The notes under the pieces: model-generated | The model's input: the letters and a program-made list of their open reading frames with translations, nothing else | Database searches by the model: none | What the model was told of the DNA's origin: nothing | Program-made: the position numbers and the translations under genes | NCBI GenBank assembly: GCA_015654635.1 | Contig: JAATGP010000004.1 | Location: 62,001-126,000 of the forward strand | Length of the DNA: 64,000 bases | Origin: Alphaproteobacteria bacterium | Lineage (GTDB): Bacteria > Pseudomonadota > Alphaproteobacteria > Micropepsales > Micropepsaceae | Direction: 5' to 3' | Shown here: in pieces, positions 53,485 through 62,663 of the stretch | Layout of the letters: the number at the start of each line of letters is the position of its first letter | Position numbering within the stretch: the stretch's first letter is position 1

Positions 53485-55878
53485 CTAGCCCATCTCCACC
53501 ACGACGTCGTTGCGGTCCTTGAGCAGCGCTGCGGGAACGAGAGTGCCCGCTAGCGCTTGGCCATTCAGCGTGAGGGATTTGACGCCCTTTTCGACGCTGG
53601 CCGGATTGGTCACCATGATCGTCACGGTCTTGCCGCGGAAGCGGCGGGTGGCGCTGAAGCCGGGCCAATCCTTGGGGATGCAGGGATCGATCACAAGGCC
53701 ATCCCAATCGGCGCGGATGCCGAGCACATATTGCGTGCCCGCGACATAAGCCCATGACGCAGAGCCTGAGAGCCACGGCACACGCGCGGCGCCTGCGCGC
53801 GGACTGGGCGGGGTATGGGTGAACTGGCAATAGACATAAGGCTCGATCTCGCGCACCTCCGCCCGGTCATTCCAGGCCGAAGGCATGGTGGCGCGATAAT
53901 ATTGATAAGCGCGGTCGCCATGGCCCAGCATGGTTTCGGCAATCACCGCCCAACCTTGGGTATGGCTGAACACCGCCGCGTTCTCCTTCATGCCGGGATT
54001 GAACAGCACCGCCCGCATCACGCTCATATCGGTTTCGACAAAAGGGGGCTCGCAGATTTTGAGACCGTATGCGGTGGCAAGCGCGCTGTTGACGGAGGCC
54101 ATGGCGGTGGCGGCGCGCTGCCCTGTGGCGTGGCCGCTGAACACCGCCCAAGTTTGCGTGTTGAGGAAGACCGCGCCTTCCTTTTGTTCGTGCGAGCCGA
54201 ATTTGGTGCCGTCTTCGCCGAAGCCGCGCAAATACCAAGCGCCGTCCCAAGTCTGTTCGGCGAGGATCTGGTCGAAAGCCGCCAGCTTATCGTCGGCCCA
54301 AGCCTTCTCTGCCGCCTCGCCTATCCGAGCGCAAAGCGCGCTGTAAGTCGCCAACGCATAGCGCAGCTGGAAGGCAACCATCACGGTCTCGCCCTTGTTG
54401 CCGAGGCGGATGCAATCGTTCCAATCCGCTGACAGCCCGCAAGGCAGACCATGGATGCCGGAGCGTTCCAGATTGAAGGCGATGGCTCTGCGCAAATGGC
54501 CGAGCACGCTGGCCTCCCCCTTGTCGGCGAAGGGGATCACTTTGCGCAAGAAGCCGAAATCGCCGGTCTCCTTGAGATAAGCGGGCACGGCGTTGAACAG
54601 CCACATGCCATCATCGGAGCGCAGCTCGCTGTCCGGCGGCTGTTGCTCCGTGCCCGGATGATGGGCGAATTGCTTGACCACCGGCATGGCGCCGCCATGG
54701 GCAAGCTGGCCCGAGAGCATCAGTTCGAGGCGCTCCCCCGCCTCCTGCGGGATAGCGTGCATGACCCCGAGCAAATCCTGCACCGTATCGCGATAACCGA
54801 GGCCATCGCGCTCGCCGGCATAGATCAGGCTGGCGGCGCGGGACCAGGCATAGGTCATCTGGCAATTGAAGGGGCCCCACATGGCGAGCATGGAATTGAA
54901 AGCGGGATCGGGCGTCTCGGCCTTCAGCCCCTCGATGCGGCCATGCCAATAGGCTTTGAGCTTGGCAAGTTCAGCCTCAACCAGATGGGGATCGCAAAAC
55001 GCGGCGGCAGCCGCTTTGCCTTCGACACCGGCGCGGCCGACCCCCATCAGCACGGTGATTTCTTTGGTCTCTCCCGGTGCCAGCGCGATATCGCCTTTGA
55101 GGACGCCGCAACCGTTGTCGCCATAGGCCAGCGAATTTGTGCAGCGGCCGCTCTGCAGGACTTGCGGTTTGGCATAGCTGCCATAGGGGCCGAGGAAGGC
55201 GGTGCGGTCGGTATCAAAGCCGGTGACCGGTGTGCCCACGAGGGCGAGAAAAGTGTGGCGGCCCTGATCGGCGTTCTCGAAATGCTCGGGGTCTTCGGGA
55301 ATGTGGACGTTGGTGCCGTGATCGATGATGCCGTCTTCGCAAGCCATGCGGACGATGAATTGCGAGTATTGCAAATTCGTCAGATCGTTGAAGGCGCTCC
55401 AATTGCCCGCATACTCCACAAAGGTGAAAGCCGAAAGCTTGCGCGGCTTGTCGCCGGTATTGGTGAGCCTGAGCCGCCAGCATTCAAAGCTTTTGCCAAG
55501 CGGCACGAAATAGGTGGTCTCGGCATGGATGCCGGAATAATCCGAACGGATAACGGTGTAAGCGGTGCCATGACGGCATTCGGATTTATAATGTTCCAGT
55601 GGTTTGCCCACCGGCTGCCACGAGGCCGACCAGTAATCGCCGCTCTCGGCATCGCGTAAGTAAAGATAGCGGCCGGGCTGATCCAGCGGCACGGCATTGA
55701 AGCGCAGGCGAATGAAGCGCCCCTGCGCCGCCGAGCGGTAAAAGGAATAGCCGCCGGCATTGTTGGTGATGATGGCGCCATATTCGGTGGAGCCCAGATA
55801 ATTGCTCCAGGAGCGCGGCGTATCCGGCCGGGTGATGACATATTCCTTGGCGGCGTCGTCGAAGAATCCGAACTGCAC
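53485..55878 (-). CDS. GH94 beta-glycoside phosphorylase (cellobiose/chitobiose type)
   Basis: A 797-residue cytoplasmic enzyme. MQFGFFDDAAKEYVITRPDTPRSWSNYLGSTEYGAIITNNAGGYSFYRSAAQGRFIRLRFNAVPLDQPGRYLYLRDAESGDYWSASWQPV is the N-terminal domain shared, by my memory, with cellobiose and diacetylchitobiose phosphorylases. The alpha-barrel has GLGYRDTVQDLLG and LPCGLSADWNDCI with the catalytic Asp, and the tail is IDPCIPKDWPGFSATRRFRGKTVTIMVTNPASVEKGVKSLTLNG. It splits a disaccharide with phosphate to give a sugar-1-phosphate and a free sugar. The substrate cannot be fixed. It starts 1 bp after the sugar symporter gene, so the two form a disaccharide uptake-and-phosphorolysis pair. Confidence 0.93.
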   Translation of the reverse strand: MQFGFFDDAAKEYVITRPDTPRSWSNYLGSTEYGAIITNNAGGYSFYRSAAQGRFIRLRFNAVPLDQPGRYLYLRDAESGDYWSASWQPVGKPLEHYKSECRHGTAYTVIRSDYSGIHAETTYFVPLGKSFECWRLRLTNTGDKPRKLSAFTFVEYAGNWSAFNDLTNLQYSQFIVRMACEDGIIDHGTNVHIPEDPEHFENADQGRHTFLALVGTPVTGFDTDRTAFLGPYGSYAKPQVLQSGRCTNSLAYGDNGCGVLKGDIALAPGETKEITVLMGVGRAGVEGKAAAAAFCDPHLVEAELAKLKAYWHGRIEGLKAETPDPAFNSMLAMWGPFNCQMTYAWSRAASLIYAGERDGLGYRDTVQDLLGVMHAIPQEAGERLELMLSGQLAHGGAMPVVKQFAHHPGTEQQPPDSELRSDDGMWLFNAVPAYLKETGDFGFLRKVIPFADKGEASVLGHLRRAIAFNLERSGIHGLPCGLSADWNDCIRLGNKGETVMVAFQLRYALATYSALCARIGEAAEKAWADDKLAAFDQILAEQTWDGAWYLRGFGEDGTKFGSHEQKEGAVFLNTQTWAVFSGHATGQRAATAMASVNSALATAYGLKICEPPFVETDMSVMRAVLFNPGMKENAAVFSHTQGWAVIAETMLGHGDRAYQYYRATMPSAWNDRAEVREIEPYVYCQFTHTPPSPRAGAARVPWLSGSASWAYVAGTQYVLGIRADWDGLVIDPCIPKDWPGFSATRRFRGKTVTIMVTNPASVEKGVKSLTLNGQALAGTLVPAALLKDRNDVVVEMG

Positions 55879-55879
55879 C

Positions 55880-57229
55880 TCAGCCCTCCGTTTGCTTGCG
55901 CATGGCGGCCAGTTCCGCCTCGATCTTCGGCATCTTGGCTTCCAGGCGGTAGAACAGCATGCCTGCGGCGCAAACCAAGGTCCCTGCGGCAGGCGCCAAC
56001 GCCATCAGGATGCGGATGCCCTCTTGCGCATGGACGGTCTGGGCGACATTGGCTTGGTAGCCATAGATGGCGAGCAAGGCCGCCGATAGCGCCCCGCCGA
56101 TCACCCAGCCGAATTTGTTCGACATGCCGGAAGCCGAAAAGACGAGACCCGTGGCCCGCCGCCCGGTCTTCCATTCCGAATAATCCGCGGCATCGGCGAA
56201 CATTGCCCACAGCAGCGCCGAGGTCGGCCCCGTCAGCAGGCAATAAACGATGTTGGTGGCATAGAGCAGCCCGAGCTGATCGGGGCGCACCCAATAAGAG
56301 GCAACGAGATCGACGCAGGAGATCAGCATCAAGCCGATGAACGCCTTCTTGCGGCCGGTGAAGCGCGTCACATATTGGATGACGAAGGTGCCGAGGAGGC
56401 TCATCAGCGCGCCGACCAGAAGGAACAGCGCCACCGCCTCGATATTGCCGATGTAATATTTGAAGTAATAGATGATCGCCGCGCCGCGGATGGCCACAAA
56501 GCAGACCTGCGCGATGCCCAGCAGGCACAAGACCAGCCACGGCACATTGCGGACGAGATCGAGGAGATCCTGCCCCGTCGAGGTCTTCTGCTTGGGTACC
56601 GGCTGCACCCGCTCGCGCGTCGAGGCAAAGGTGATGAAGAACATCACCACCGCAATGGCGGCATAAAGCCCGATGGTGAGCTGATAACCGAGCTGCTGAT
56701 TGCCATGGCCGAACAAAGCCACCAGCTTCAGCGTGTAATACTGCACGAACAGCCCGGCGATAAAGGCGAAGCTGAAACGCCAGGACGATGCCGAGGTGCG
56801 CTCCTGCGGGTCGGGCGAGAGCACACCCATCAGCGCGCCATAGGGAATGTTGATCCCCGAATAGACCACCATCATCAGCGACAGCGTGACATAGGCATAG
56901 ATCAGCTTGCCAGTGGGATCGAAGCTGGGGGTGGTGAAGGTGAGCACGCTCATGACGCCGAAGGGCACGGCCATCCAGAGCAGATAGGGCCGGAACTTGC
57001 CCCAGCGCGTCACGGTGCGATCGGCCACCATGCCGACCAGGATGTCGAAGGCCATGTCCCAGGTGCGGGTGACGAGCAGCATGGTCGCCAGTGCCACGGC
57101 GGAAAGGCCATAGACATCGGTATAGAAGTTGATCTGGAAGTAGATGAAGGTCATCCAGATCAAGTTCGAGGCGCCATCGCCCAGGCCGTAGCCGAACTTC
57201 TCAAAAACCGTGAGTCTGTGGATTGTCAT
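55880..57229 (-). CDS. GPH-family sugar:cation symporter
   Basis: About 449 residues from ATG 57229, chosen because GGGGGGCC precedes it and the first helix (FGYGLGDGASNLIWMTFIYFQINFYTDVYGL) is then near the start. Twelve helices, with MAFDILVGMVADRTVTRWGKFRPYLLWMAVPFGVMSVLTF carrying the conserved MelB/LacS DR-TR-WGKFRP loop. It imports an oligosaccharide or glycoside with Na+ or H+. It is directly upstream of the GH94 phosphorylase. Confidence 0.93.
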   Translation of the reverse strand: MTIHRLTVFEKFGYGLGDGASNLIWMTFIYFQINFYTDVYGLSAVALATMLLVTRTWDMAFDILVGMVADRTVTRWGKFRPYLLWMAVPFGVMSVLTFTTPSFDPTGKLIYAYVTLSLMMVVYSGINIPYGALMGVLSPDPQERTSASSWRFSFAFIAGLFVQYYTLKLVALFGHGNQQLGYQLTIGLYAAIAVVMFFITFASTRERVQPVPKQKTSTGQDLLDLVRNVPWLVLCLLGIAQVCFVAIRGAAIIYYFKYYIGNIEAVALFLLVGALMSLLGTFVIQYVTRFTGRKKAFIGLMLISCVDLVASYWVRPDQLGLLYATNIVYCLLTGPTSALLWAMFADAADYSEWKTGRRATGLVFSASGMSNKFGWVIGGALSAALLAIYGYQANVAQTVHAQEGIRILMALAPAAGTLVCAAGMLFYRLEAKMPKIEAELAAMRKQTEG

Positions 57230-57328
57230 ATGGGCCCCCCTGCGGCTGCGCTGCTTGACGACAGCGCTTACCTTTTGGGCCACCCTAACCTGTCCTGTGG
57301 GGCCGCGCCATGCCCTAGCGGTCGCAGC

Positions 57329-58216
57329 TTAGGTGACGCGATCCAGCCGCAAATAAGCAGCCGCCCGGGCCGCCACGCTACCGTGGCGGCGGGACCAGAC
57401 CTTGGTGATTTCCGCCCCCAACAGAAACGCCTGCACCGAATAATAGAGCCACATCAGGATCGCCATGGCACCGCCCGCGGCGCCGTAACGATGGGCCAAT
57501 GCCGTCACCGCCAAATAATAGGCAATCAGAAATTCGCCGATCAGGATCAGCCCGGTGGTGATGATGGCGCCCACCATAACATCCCCCCAGCGCAGGACAC
57601 GGTTGGGCAGGACGCGATAAATGGCGGCAAAGAGAAAGGTGATAAGACCCGCCGAGAGCAGAAAATTGAGGGTCCAAACCAGCCAGCTGCCGATGCCGAA
57701 CCACAGGCGGAAATAGGTCCCGAAAGCATTTACCAAGGCGTTGACCAGCAAAGAACAGCACAGCAAAACGCCGAGCCCGCCGACGAAAGCGATGGATTCG
57801 AGCCAGCTGCGGGCCATGTGCCACCAGGAAAAGGGCGGGACCGGCGCCTTCCAGATACGGTTGAGGGCGGCTTCCACTTCGACAAAGACGCCCCCTGCCG
57901 TCAGCACCAGGATCAGCGTGCCGAAAACCGTCGGCCAAAAGCCGCTGGTGATATGGCCCGAGGCGAAGATGGTCCCTTGCAGCATCGTGGCCGTATCGGG
58001 CCCGACCACGCGGCGGATTTCATAAATCAAATGGCTGTTGGCGGCTTTGCTGCCGAGAAATATGCCGGCCACCCAGGCGCAAATATAGAGCACCGGGCCC
58101 ATGGCCACCATGGCGTAAAAGCTGATCGCCGCCCCACTGCTCTGGGCGTTGTCGTGAAAGAATTCTTTCACGCCCTCGCGAACGAGAAACCATAACTCCC
58201 GGACCATACCCACCAT
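57329..58216 (-). CDS. YihY/BrkB-family membrane protein
   Basis: About 295 residues (start 58216 or 58207; the ORF track uses 58267). Helices include AAISFYAMVAMGPVLYICAWVAGIFLG, PTVFGTLILVLTAGGVFVEVEAALNRIWKAP, LLCCSLLVNALVNAFGTYF and GAIITTGLILIGEFLIAYYLAVTALAHRYGAAGGAMAILMWLYYSVQAFLLGAEITKV, the signature of the BrkB/YihY family. Once thought RNase BN, these are now seen as membrane proteins of unclear transport function. Confidence 0.93.
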   Translation of the reverse strand: MVGMVRELWFLVREGVKEFFHDNAQSSGAAISFYAMVAMGPVLYICAWVAGIFLGSKAANSHLIYEIRRVVGPDTATMLQGTIFASGHITSGFWPTVFGTLILVLTAGGVFVEVEAALNRIWKAPVPPFSWWHMARSWLESIAFVGGLGVLLCCSLLVNALVNAFGTYFRLWFGIGSWLVWTLNFLLSAGLITFLFAAIYRVLPNRVLRWGDVMVGAIITTGLILIGEFLIAYYLAVTALAHRYGAAGGAMAILMWLYYSVQAFLLGAEITKVWSRRHGSVAARAAAYLRLDRVT

Positions 58217-58293
58217 CTGTGCCTTAGGATGACTGAAGATCAACGCACAGTATGGCGTATTGCTCATGGCCCCGTTACAGAAATTGCAAGGGG

Positions 58294-58389
58294 CTATTGG
58301 TCTTCGAAATGCTCGAAATCGGGGAGCAAGGCGATGATGCCGAAGAGGCAGGCAATGACACCGAGGGCAATCAGCGGTAAGGGCAGCAT
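58294..58389 (-). CDS. small membrane peptide (31 residues)
   Basis: Too short for the ORF track. AAGGGGGCCCTTG places a ribosome binding site just before ATG 58389. The product MLPLPLIALGVIACLFGIIALLPDFEHFEDQ is one hydrophobic helix with an acidic tail. It ends at TAG 58294-58296. Such single-helix micro-proteins often sit in membrane complexes. It lies between BrkB and the class B repeat, on the BrkB strand. No homologue is known to me. Confidence 0.5.
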   Translation of the reverse strand: MLPLPLIALGVIACLFGIIALLPDFEHFEDQ

Positions 58390-58482
58390 CAAGGGCCCCC
58401 TTGTAAGAACGCCCCAGTATAACACATGACGGCGGTGTTTGTTGCTGGTTGGCAGCCCGGGATACGGCAGTCTATGCGGATC

Positions 58483-58647
58483 ACCCTCCCTTGAGGGAGG
58501 GTCGAAAAATCACGAGCAGCGCAAGCGAAGCGCGCGAAGGCGAAGAGATTTTTCGGGGAAGGGTATGTCGAGATCAGCGCTACGACAGACCCCTCCCCGA
58601 ACGACTACGCTTCGCTCCAGCGTTCGACCCTCCCGCAAGAGGAGGGT
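58483..58647. repeat. GC-rich inverted repeat (class B), large copy
   Basis: ACCCTCCCTTGAGGGAGGGTCG at the left end and CGACCCTCCCGCAAGAGGAGGGT at the right are near-complements, and each arm can also fold on itself. The element ends 6 bases from the SDR stop codon. It is related in style to 38728-38855. Confidence 0.8.
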
Positions 58648-58653
58648 AAAATT

Positions 58654-59385
58654 TTACGTCAGCGTTTCGGCCATGGTGCGCATCTGGATCTGGATGATGC
58701 GGGAGAGCTTGGGCTGGGTGCAGGCAAAGAGAATGGCTTGCGCCACGTCTGCCGCGTCCAGCATGTCGGAAGCTTCGACGCTGGCCTCGGTGCGGCCTTT
58801 GCCGATGGCGAATTCGGTTTTCACCCCGCCCGGATTGATGGTGCCGACCTTGATGCCGTGCGGCCGCAACTCTTTATCCAGACCTTGGGCAAAGCCGACC
58901 TGGGCAAATTTGGTGGCGCAATAGGTGGCCTCCCCGGCAAAGCCGTAAACGCCCGCCATCGAGGAGACGAGCAGGATCTGGCCCTCTTTCTGCGCGATCA
59001 TCACCGGCACCACGTGGCGGGTGATGATCCAGGTGGACTTCATGTTGCCGTCCATCATCGCGTCATATTCGGCAACGTCGGTATCGACGAGATTCTTGTA
59101 ATTGCCGACGCCGGCATTGGCGATGAGGATATCGATGCGGCCAAAGGCCTTCTTGGCGGCTGCCACCGCCGTGATGGAGGTCTGTTCGTCACAAATGTCA
59201 CCCGTGACGAAAATCGCCTCGCCCCCCAGCGCCTTGACCTCGACCGCCAAAGCTTCCAAGCGCTCCGTGCGGCGGGCGGTGAGGATGAGGCTCGCCCCTT
59301 CCGCTGCCAGGGCTCGCGCCGCAGCCTGACCGATGCCCGCGCTTGCGCCCGTGATGAGTGCAACCTTACCCTTTAATTTCGCCAT
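58654..59385 (-). CDS. short-chain dehydrogenase/reductase
   Basis: A 243-residue classical SDR. VALITGASAGIGQAAARALAAEGASLILTARR has the TGxxxGxG nucleotide-binding turn, DILIANAGVGNY the NAG motif, and GQILLVSSMAGVYGFAGEATYCATKFAQVGFAQGLDKEL the catalytic Ser-Tyr-Lys (S...YxxxK). R34-like basic residues after the first strand suggest NADP preference. Substrate unknown. GGAGACTGTC precedes the ATG. Confidence 0.95.
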   Translation of the reverse strand: MAKLKGKVALITGASAGIGQAAARALAAEGASLILTARRTERLEALAVEVKALGGEAIFVTGDICDEQTSITAVAAAKKAFGRIDILIANAGVGNYKNLVDTDVAEYDAMMDGNMKSTWIITRHVVPVMIAQKEGQILLVSSMAGVYGFAGEATYCATKFAQVGFAQGLDKELRPHGIKVGTINPGGVKTEFAIGKGRTEASVEASDMLDAADVAQAILFACTQPKLSRIIQIQMRTMAETLT

Positions 59386-59433
59386 GACAGTCTCCTTATG
59401 TTACCGCTCACGTAATCCGCGGCGCCGGAAGCG

Positions 59434-60741
59434 TCAACGCGGCGAGAAGAGGTTCGCGTTCAAAAAGAGATGAGCGGCAACCGAGGCGGCGTAGCCGAGC
59501 GCCACGGCCCAGACCCATTTCAGATGCGCGCCGAAGGTGTAAAGCCCTTTGCTGGCGCCCATCAGCGCCACACCCGCCGCCGAACCGATGGAGAGCAGCG
59601 AGCCGCCGGTTCCCGCCGTCAGGGTTACCAGCAGCCATTGGTCGTGGCTCATCGCCGGGTCCATCAGCAGCACGGCATACGTGAGCGGAATATTGTCGAC
59701 GATGGCCGAGAGGAGCCCGATGCTGACATTGGCGGCGGTGGGGCCGAGCCCGGCATAGAGCAGCGACGACAGACCGTGCAAATACCCGACCGCGGCGAGG
59801 CCGCCGACGCAGAGCATGATGCCGTAGAAGAACAGCAGCGTGTCCCACTCGATCTTCTCGAAAATGTGGAAAATGTTGAAGGGTTCGGCGCGGGCGTCCT
59901 GAAGCGCGGCAAAGGCGCGGCTTTCCCAGCCGTGCAGGAAATAACCATAGACGTTGAGCACGCCGAGGCCCGTCATCATGCCGAGAAACGGCGGCAGATG
60001 CAGGGTGTGGTCAAGCGTCACCGTGCCCGCGATGGTGGCCAAAAACAGCAAAGCGATGGTGGTGCCGCCGGGGCGAACGCGGACGGCTTCGGTACTGGAG
60101 GCAATCGAGTCCTTGGGCAGGAAGAAGGACAGCAACAGCGCCGGCACCAGCCAGTTGAGCAGGGCGGGCAAAAACAGCGCAAAGAACTCGAAGAAACCAA
60201 CCTTGCCCTTTTGCCAGATCATCAGGGTGGTGATGTCACCGAAGGGCGAGAAGGCGCCGCCCGCATTGGCCGCCACGACGACGGCAATGAGGGTGATCAC
60301 CGCCGCCTTGCGATGGTCAGGCAGCGCCGCCAGCGCGATGGTTCCCATCACCAGCGCCGTGGTCAGATTGTCGGCGATCGGCGAGAGGAGGAAGGCCCCC
60401 GCACCGGTGAGCCAGAAAATTCCGCGTACGGAAATCTTACCTGCGGTAAGCGTGGCGCGCAGCGCATCGAACAGACGACGCTCCACCAGCGCATTGACGA
60501 AACTGATGGCGGATAAGAGGAAAAGCAAAAGCTCAGCATATTCGAGCACGACATGCTCGATGGCCGCCGTGACCGCTTGCCCGTGCCCATCAAAGGCAAA
60601 GCCGACCGCCACGAAAATCCAGATCAGCCCCGCCGCCACCATGACGGGCTTGGATTTCCGCAAATGCAGGCGCTCTTCGAGAAAAACCAGGCCGTAGGCG
60701 CAGATGAAGACGACAAGAACCGCTGGCGCAACAATGCTCAT
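59434..60741 (-). CDS. nhaD: NhaD-type Na+/H+ antiporter
   Basis: A 435-residue membrane protein of the ArsB/NhaD superfamily. SPIADNLTTALVMGTIALAALPDHRKAAVITLIAVVVAANAGGAFSPFGDITTLMIWQKGKVGFFEFF contains the NLTTAL and GGAFSPFGDITTLM half-helix motifs with the ion-binding Asp, and LLSAIVDNIPLTYAVLLM in the second repeat. It exports Na+ in exchange for protons. It begins about 45 bp before the DODA dioxygenase gene in reverse order, on the same strand. Confidence 0.93.
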   Translation of the reverse strand: MSIVAPAVLVVFICAYGLVFLEERLHLRKSKPVMVAAGLIWIFVAVGFAFDGHGQAVTAAIEHVVLEYAELLLFLLSAISFVNALVERRLFDALRATLTAGKISVRGIFWLTGAGAFLLSPIADNLTTALVMGTIALAALPDHRKAAVITLIAVVVAANAGGAFSPFGDITTLMIWQKGKVGFFEFFALFLPALLNWLVPALLLSFFLPKDSIASSTEAVRVRPGGTTIALLFLATIAGTVTLDHTLHLPPFLGMMTGLGVLNVYGYFLHGWESRAFAALQDARAEPFNIFHIFEKIEWDTLLFFYGIMLCVGGLAAVGYLHGLSSLLYAGLGPTAANVSIGLLSAIVDNIPLTYAVLLMDPAMSHDQWLLVTLTAGTGGSLLSIGSAAGVALMGASKGLYTFGAHLKWVWAVALGYAASVAAHLFLNANLFSPR

Positions 60742-60786
60742 AGCCGTTTCCCCGAGGCGCGCTATGACCTAGCTTGGAATGCCCCT

Positions 60787-61545
60787 TCAATCAAACCGGT
60801 AGGCATCCATGCGCAAGGCGCCGAAGGTGGCGCTGGTGTGCAGGCGCGCGGCTTTTTCACCGGCACCATAGGCCACAAAGAGCGGCAAGATATGATCTTC
60901 GCTGGGATGGGCCATGGCCGCTGCGGGGGCTTTGCTGCGATAGGCGGTCAGATCGTTTGTGCGGCGCCCGGTGATAGCGCCGTCCATCCAGGCAGCATAG
61001 CGCTGCGACCACTCCGGCTCCGCACCGCCGTTCCAATCGAGGGCGCGCAGGTTATGCACAAAACCGCCGCTGGCGAGAATCAACCCGCTCTCACGGAAGG
61101 GCTGCAGGGCCTTGCCGAGAGCCACATGATGCGCGGGGCTGAGGCGCGGCTGCACCGAAAGCTGCAACACCGGAATATCGGCCTCGGGGTACATCAGCAT
61201 CAGCGGCACCCAAGCGCCGTGGTCGAGACCGCGGGTGAAATTGAGGCTGGCAGACAGACCCGCGCGCTGCAGCAAAGCGGCAAGCTCGGCGGCGGTTTCG
61301 GGCGCGCCGGGTGCGTTGTAGGTGAGGTCGTAGAGTGGGGCGGGAAAGCCGCGAAAATCGTGGATGGTGCTGTTTTGCGCCACAGCCGTCAGCATCGGGA
61401 CCTCTGTTTCCCAATGCGCCGAGACGGCGAGTATGGCCTTGGGCCGCGGAAATTCTGCCGCCAGCCCGCGCAGAAAATCGCGCGCCGGAACGTCGTCCAG
61501 CGGCAAAGTCGGCGCTCCGTGAGAGACGAATAATGCGGGCAACAT
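60787..61545 (-). CDS. DODA-type extradiol ring-cleaving dioxygenase
   Basis: About 252 residues from ATG 61545; the track start at 61596 adds a poor leader. MLPALFVSHGAPTLPLDD, ILAVSAHWETEVPMLTA and LDHGAWVPLMLMYPEADIPVLQLSVQP are the LigB/DODA blocks that place His, His and Glu or His on the non-haem metal. ILASGGFVHNLRALDW is also conserved. It resembles YgiD (4,5-DOPA dioxygenase). The substrate is probably a catechol, not proven. Confidence 0.92.
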   Translation of the reverse strand: MLPALFVSHGAPTLPLDDVPARDFLRGLAAEFPRPKAILAVSAHWETEVPMLTAVAQNSTIHDFRGFPAPLYDLTYNAPGAPETAAELAALLQRAGLSASLNFTRGLDHGAWVPLMLMYPEADIPVLQLSVQPRLSPAHHVALGKALQPFRESGLILASGGFVHNLRALDWNGGAEPEWSQRYAAWMDGAITGRRTNDLTAYRSKAPAAAMAHPSEDHILPLFVAYGAGEKAARLHTSATFGALRMDAYRFD

Positions 61546-61652
61546 GGCGCGGCCTTCCTTTCCCAGAGGAGAAAGTGGGCGTGCATCGGCAGGCATTCAA
61601 GCGAAAAGATCGGGCCGCATCGTTTCTGGAATTTTGCCCGTTCGTCGCGGCC

Positions 61653-62504
61653 TTACAGCAGCCGGTAGCGCACGAAGGCGAAGCTGTTGCCATCGGGGGA
61701 CCAGGAAGGGACGTTGAGGGTACCCTGGCCGCCGAAGAGTTCGGCAATCACCTCGGGCTTGCCGCCGGCCGCGGGTATCATCCGTAAGCTGACGTTCTTG
61801 TTGGCGGGATGGTCCTTGACCGCCACATCGGTGCCGAACGAAACGAAGACAAGCCATTTGCCGTCGGGCGACGGATGGGGAAACCAATCGCGGGTATTGT
61901 CTTCATAGGTGAGCTGCACCGGATTCTTGCCATCGGCATCGATGCGCCAGAGTTTCATGTTGCCGCTGCGCGTCGAATTGAAAAAGATGAAACGGCCGTC
62001 GGGCGAATAATCGGGGCCATCATCCATCGCCTCTTCATGGGTGAGCTGGATCTCAGCACCACCATCGATAGAACAGCTATAGAGATTGAGCAAGCGCCTA
62101 TCATCGCGCGCCGCCACATAGGCCAGCCGGTTTCCATCCGGCGACCAGCCGTGCCAATAGGACGGCCCCTGTGGCGTGACGAGGCGCGGGGTGCCGCCTG
62201 CAGCCGGCAGGATCGAAATGCGCGAAAGCCCATCGGGCTCACTCTTGTCGCTGACCACCAGCCATTGACCATCCGGCGAGATGCCGTGATCGTTATTGAG
62301 TTTGGTGAGCTTGCCGGTATCGATGCGTTGCGGCGCGCCGCCATCGACGGCCAAGCGATAAAGCTTGCCTTCGCTGTTGAAGATGAAGCTGCCACCATCC
62401 GGCGACCAATTCGGCGCTTCGATATGATCGGGGGTGCGGTAGACAATGCGGCGCGTGCGTGTGCCGAGATGCATGACCTCGAGCGTGCTTTCCATTTGTG
62501 GCAT
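61653..62504 (-). CDS. TolB-like WD40/PD40 beta-propeller protein
   Basis: A 283-residue protein with no signal peptide. It is built from six or so PD40 units, seen as repeated SPDG phrases: APNWSPDGGSFIFNSEGKLYRL, HGISPDGQWLVVSDK, HGWSPDGNRLAYVAARDDRRLLNLYS, PDYSPDGRFIFFNSTRSGNMKLWRIDADGKNP, PHPSPDGKWLVFVSFGTDVAVKDHPANKN, VPSWSPDGNSFAFVRYRLL. It is probably cytoplasmic, a protein- or ligand-binding propeller. It is unlike the tolB gene in context. Confidence 0.9.
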   Translation of the reverse strand: MPQMESTLEVMHLGTRTRRIVYRTPDHIEAPNWSPDGGSFIFNSEGKLYRLAVDGGAPQRIDTGKLTKLNNDHGISPDGQWLVVSDKSEPDGLSRISILPAAGGTPRLVTPQGPSYWHGWSPDGNRLAYVAARDDRRLLNLYSCSIDGGAEIQLTHEEAMDDGPDYSPDGRFIFFNSTRSGNMKLWRIDADGKNPVQLTYEDNTRDWFPHPSPDGKWLVFVSFGTDVAVKDHPANKNVSLRMIPAAGGKPEVIAELFGGQGTLNVPSWSPDGNSFAFVRYRLL

Positions 62505-62663
62505 GTGCAGTCTCCCCTTACCGCAATGGTTGTAACTCCATAACCGAGCGGAGTTGACAGGCTTTACGTCGCGGTCCTAAAAATACTGTGCTCTCCGGGA
62601 TGCATCGGCGCTGCTGCCGAAAGGGCCGAGCCCGCCCGCTGGATCCTCAGGCGGAGCACTTTC

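Noticed and set aside
56375-58195. 606-residue plus-strand ORF over the GPH symporter and brkB
   Set aside because: His/Asp/Gln-rich composition typical of antisense shadows; overlaps two clear genes.
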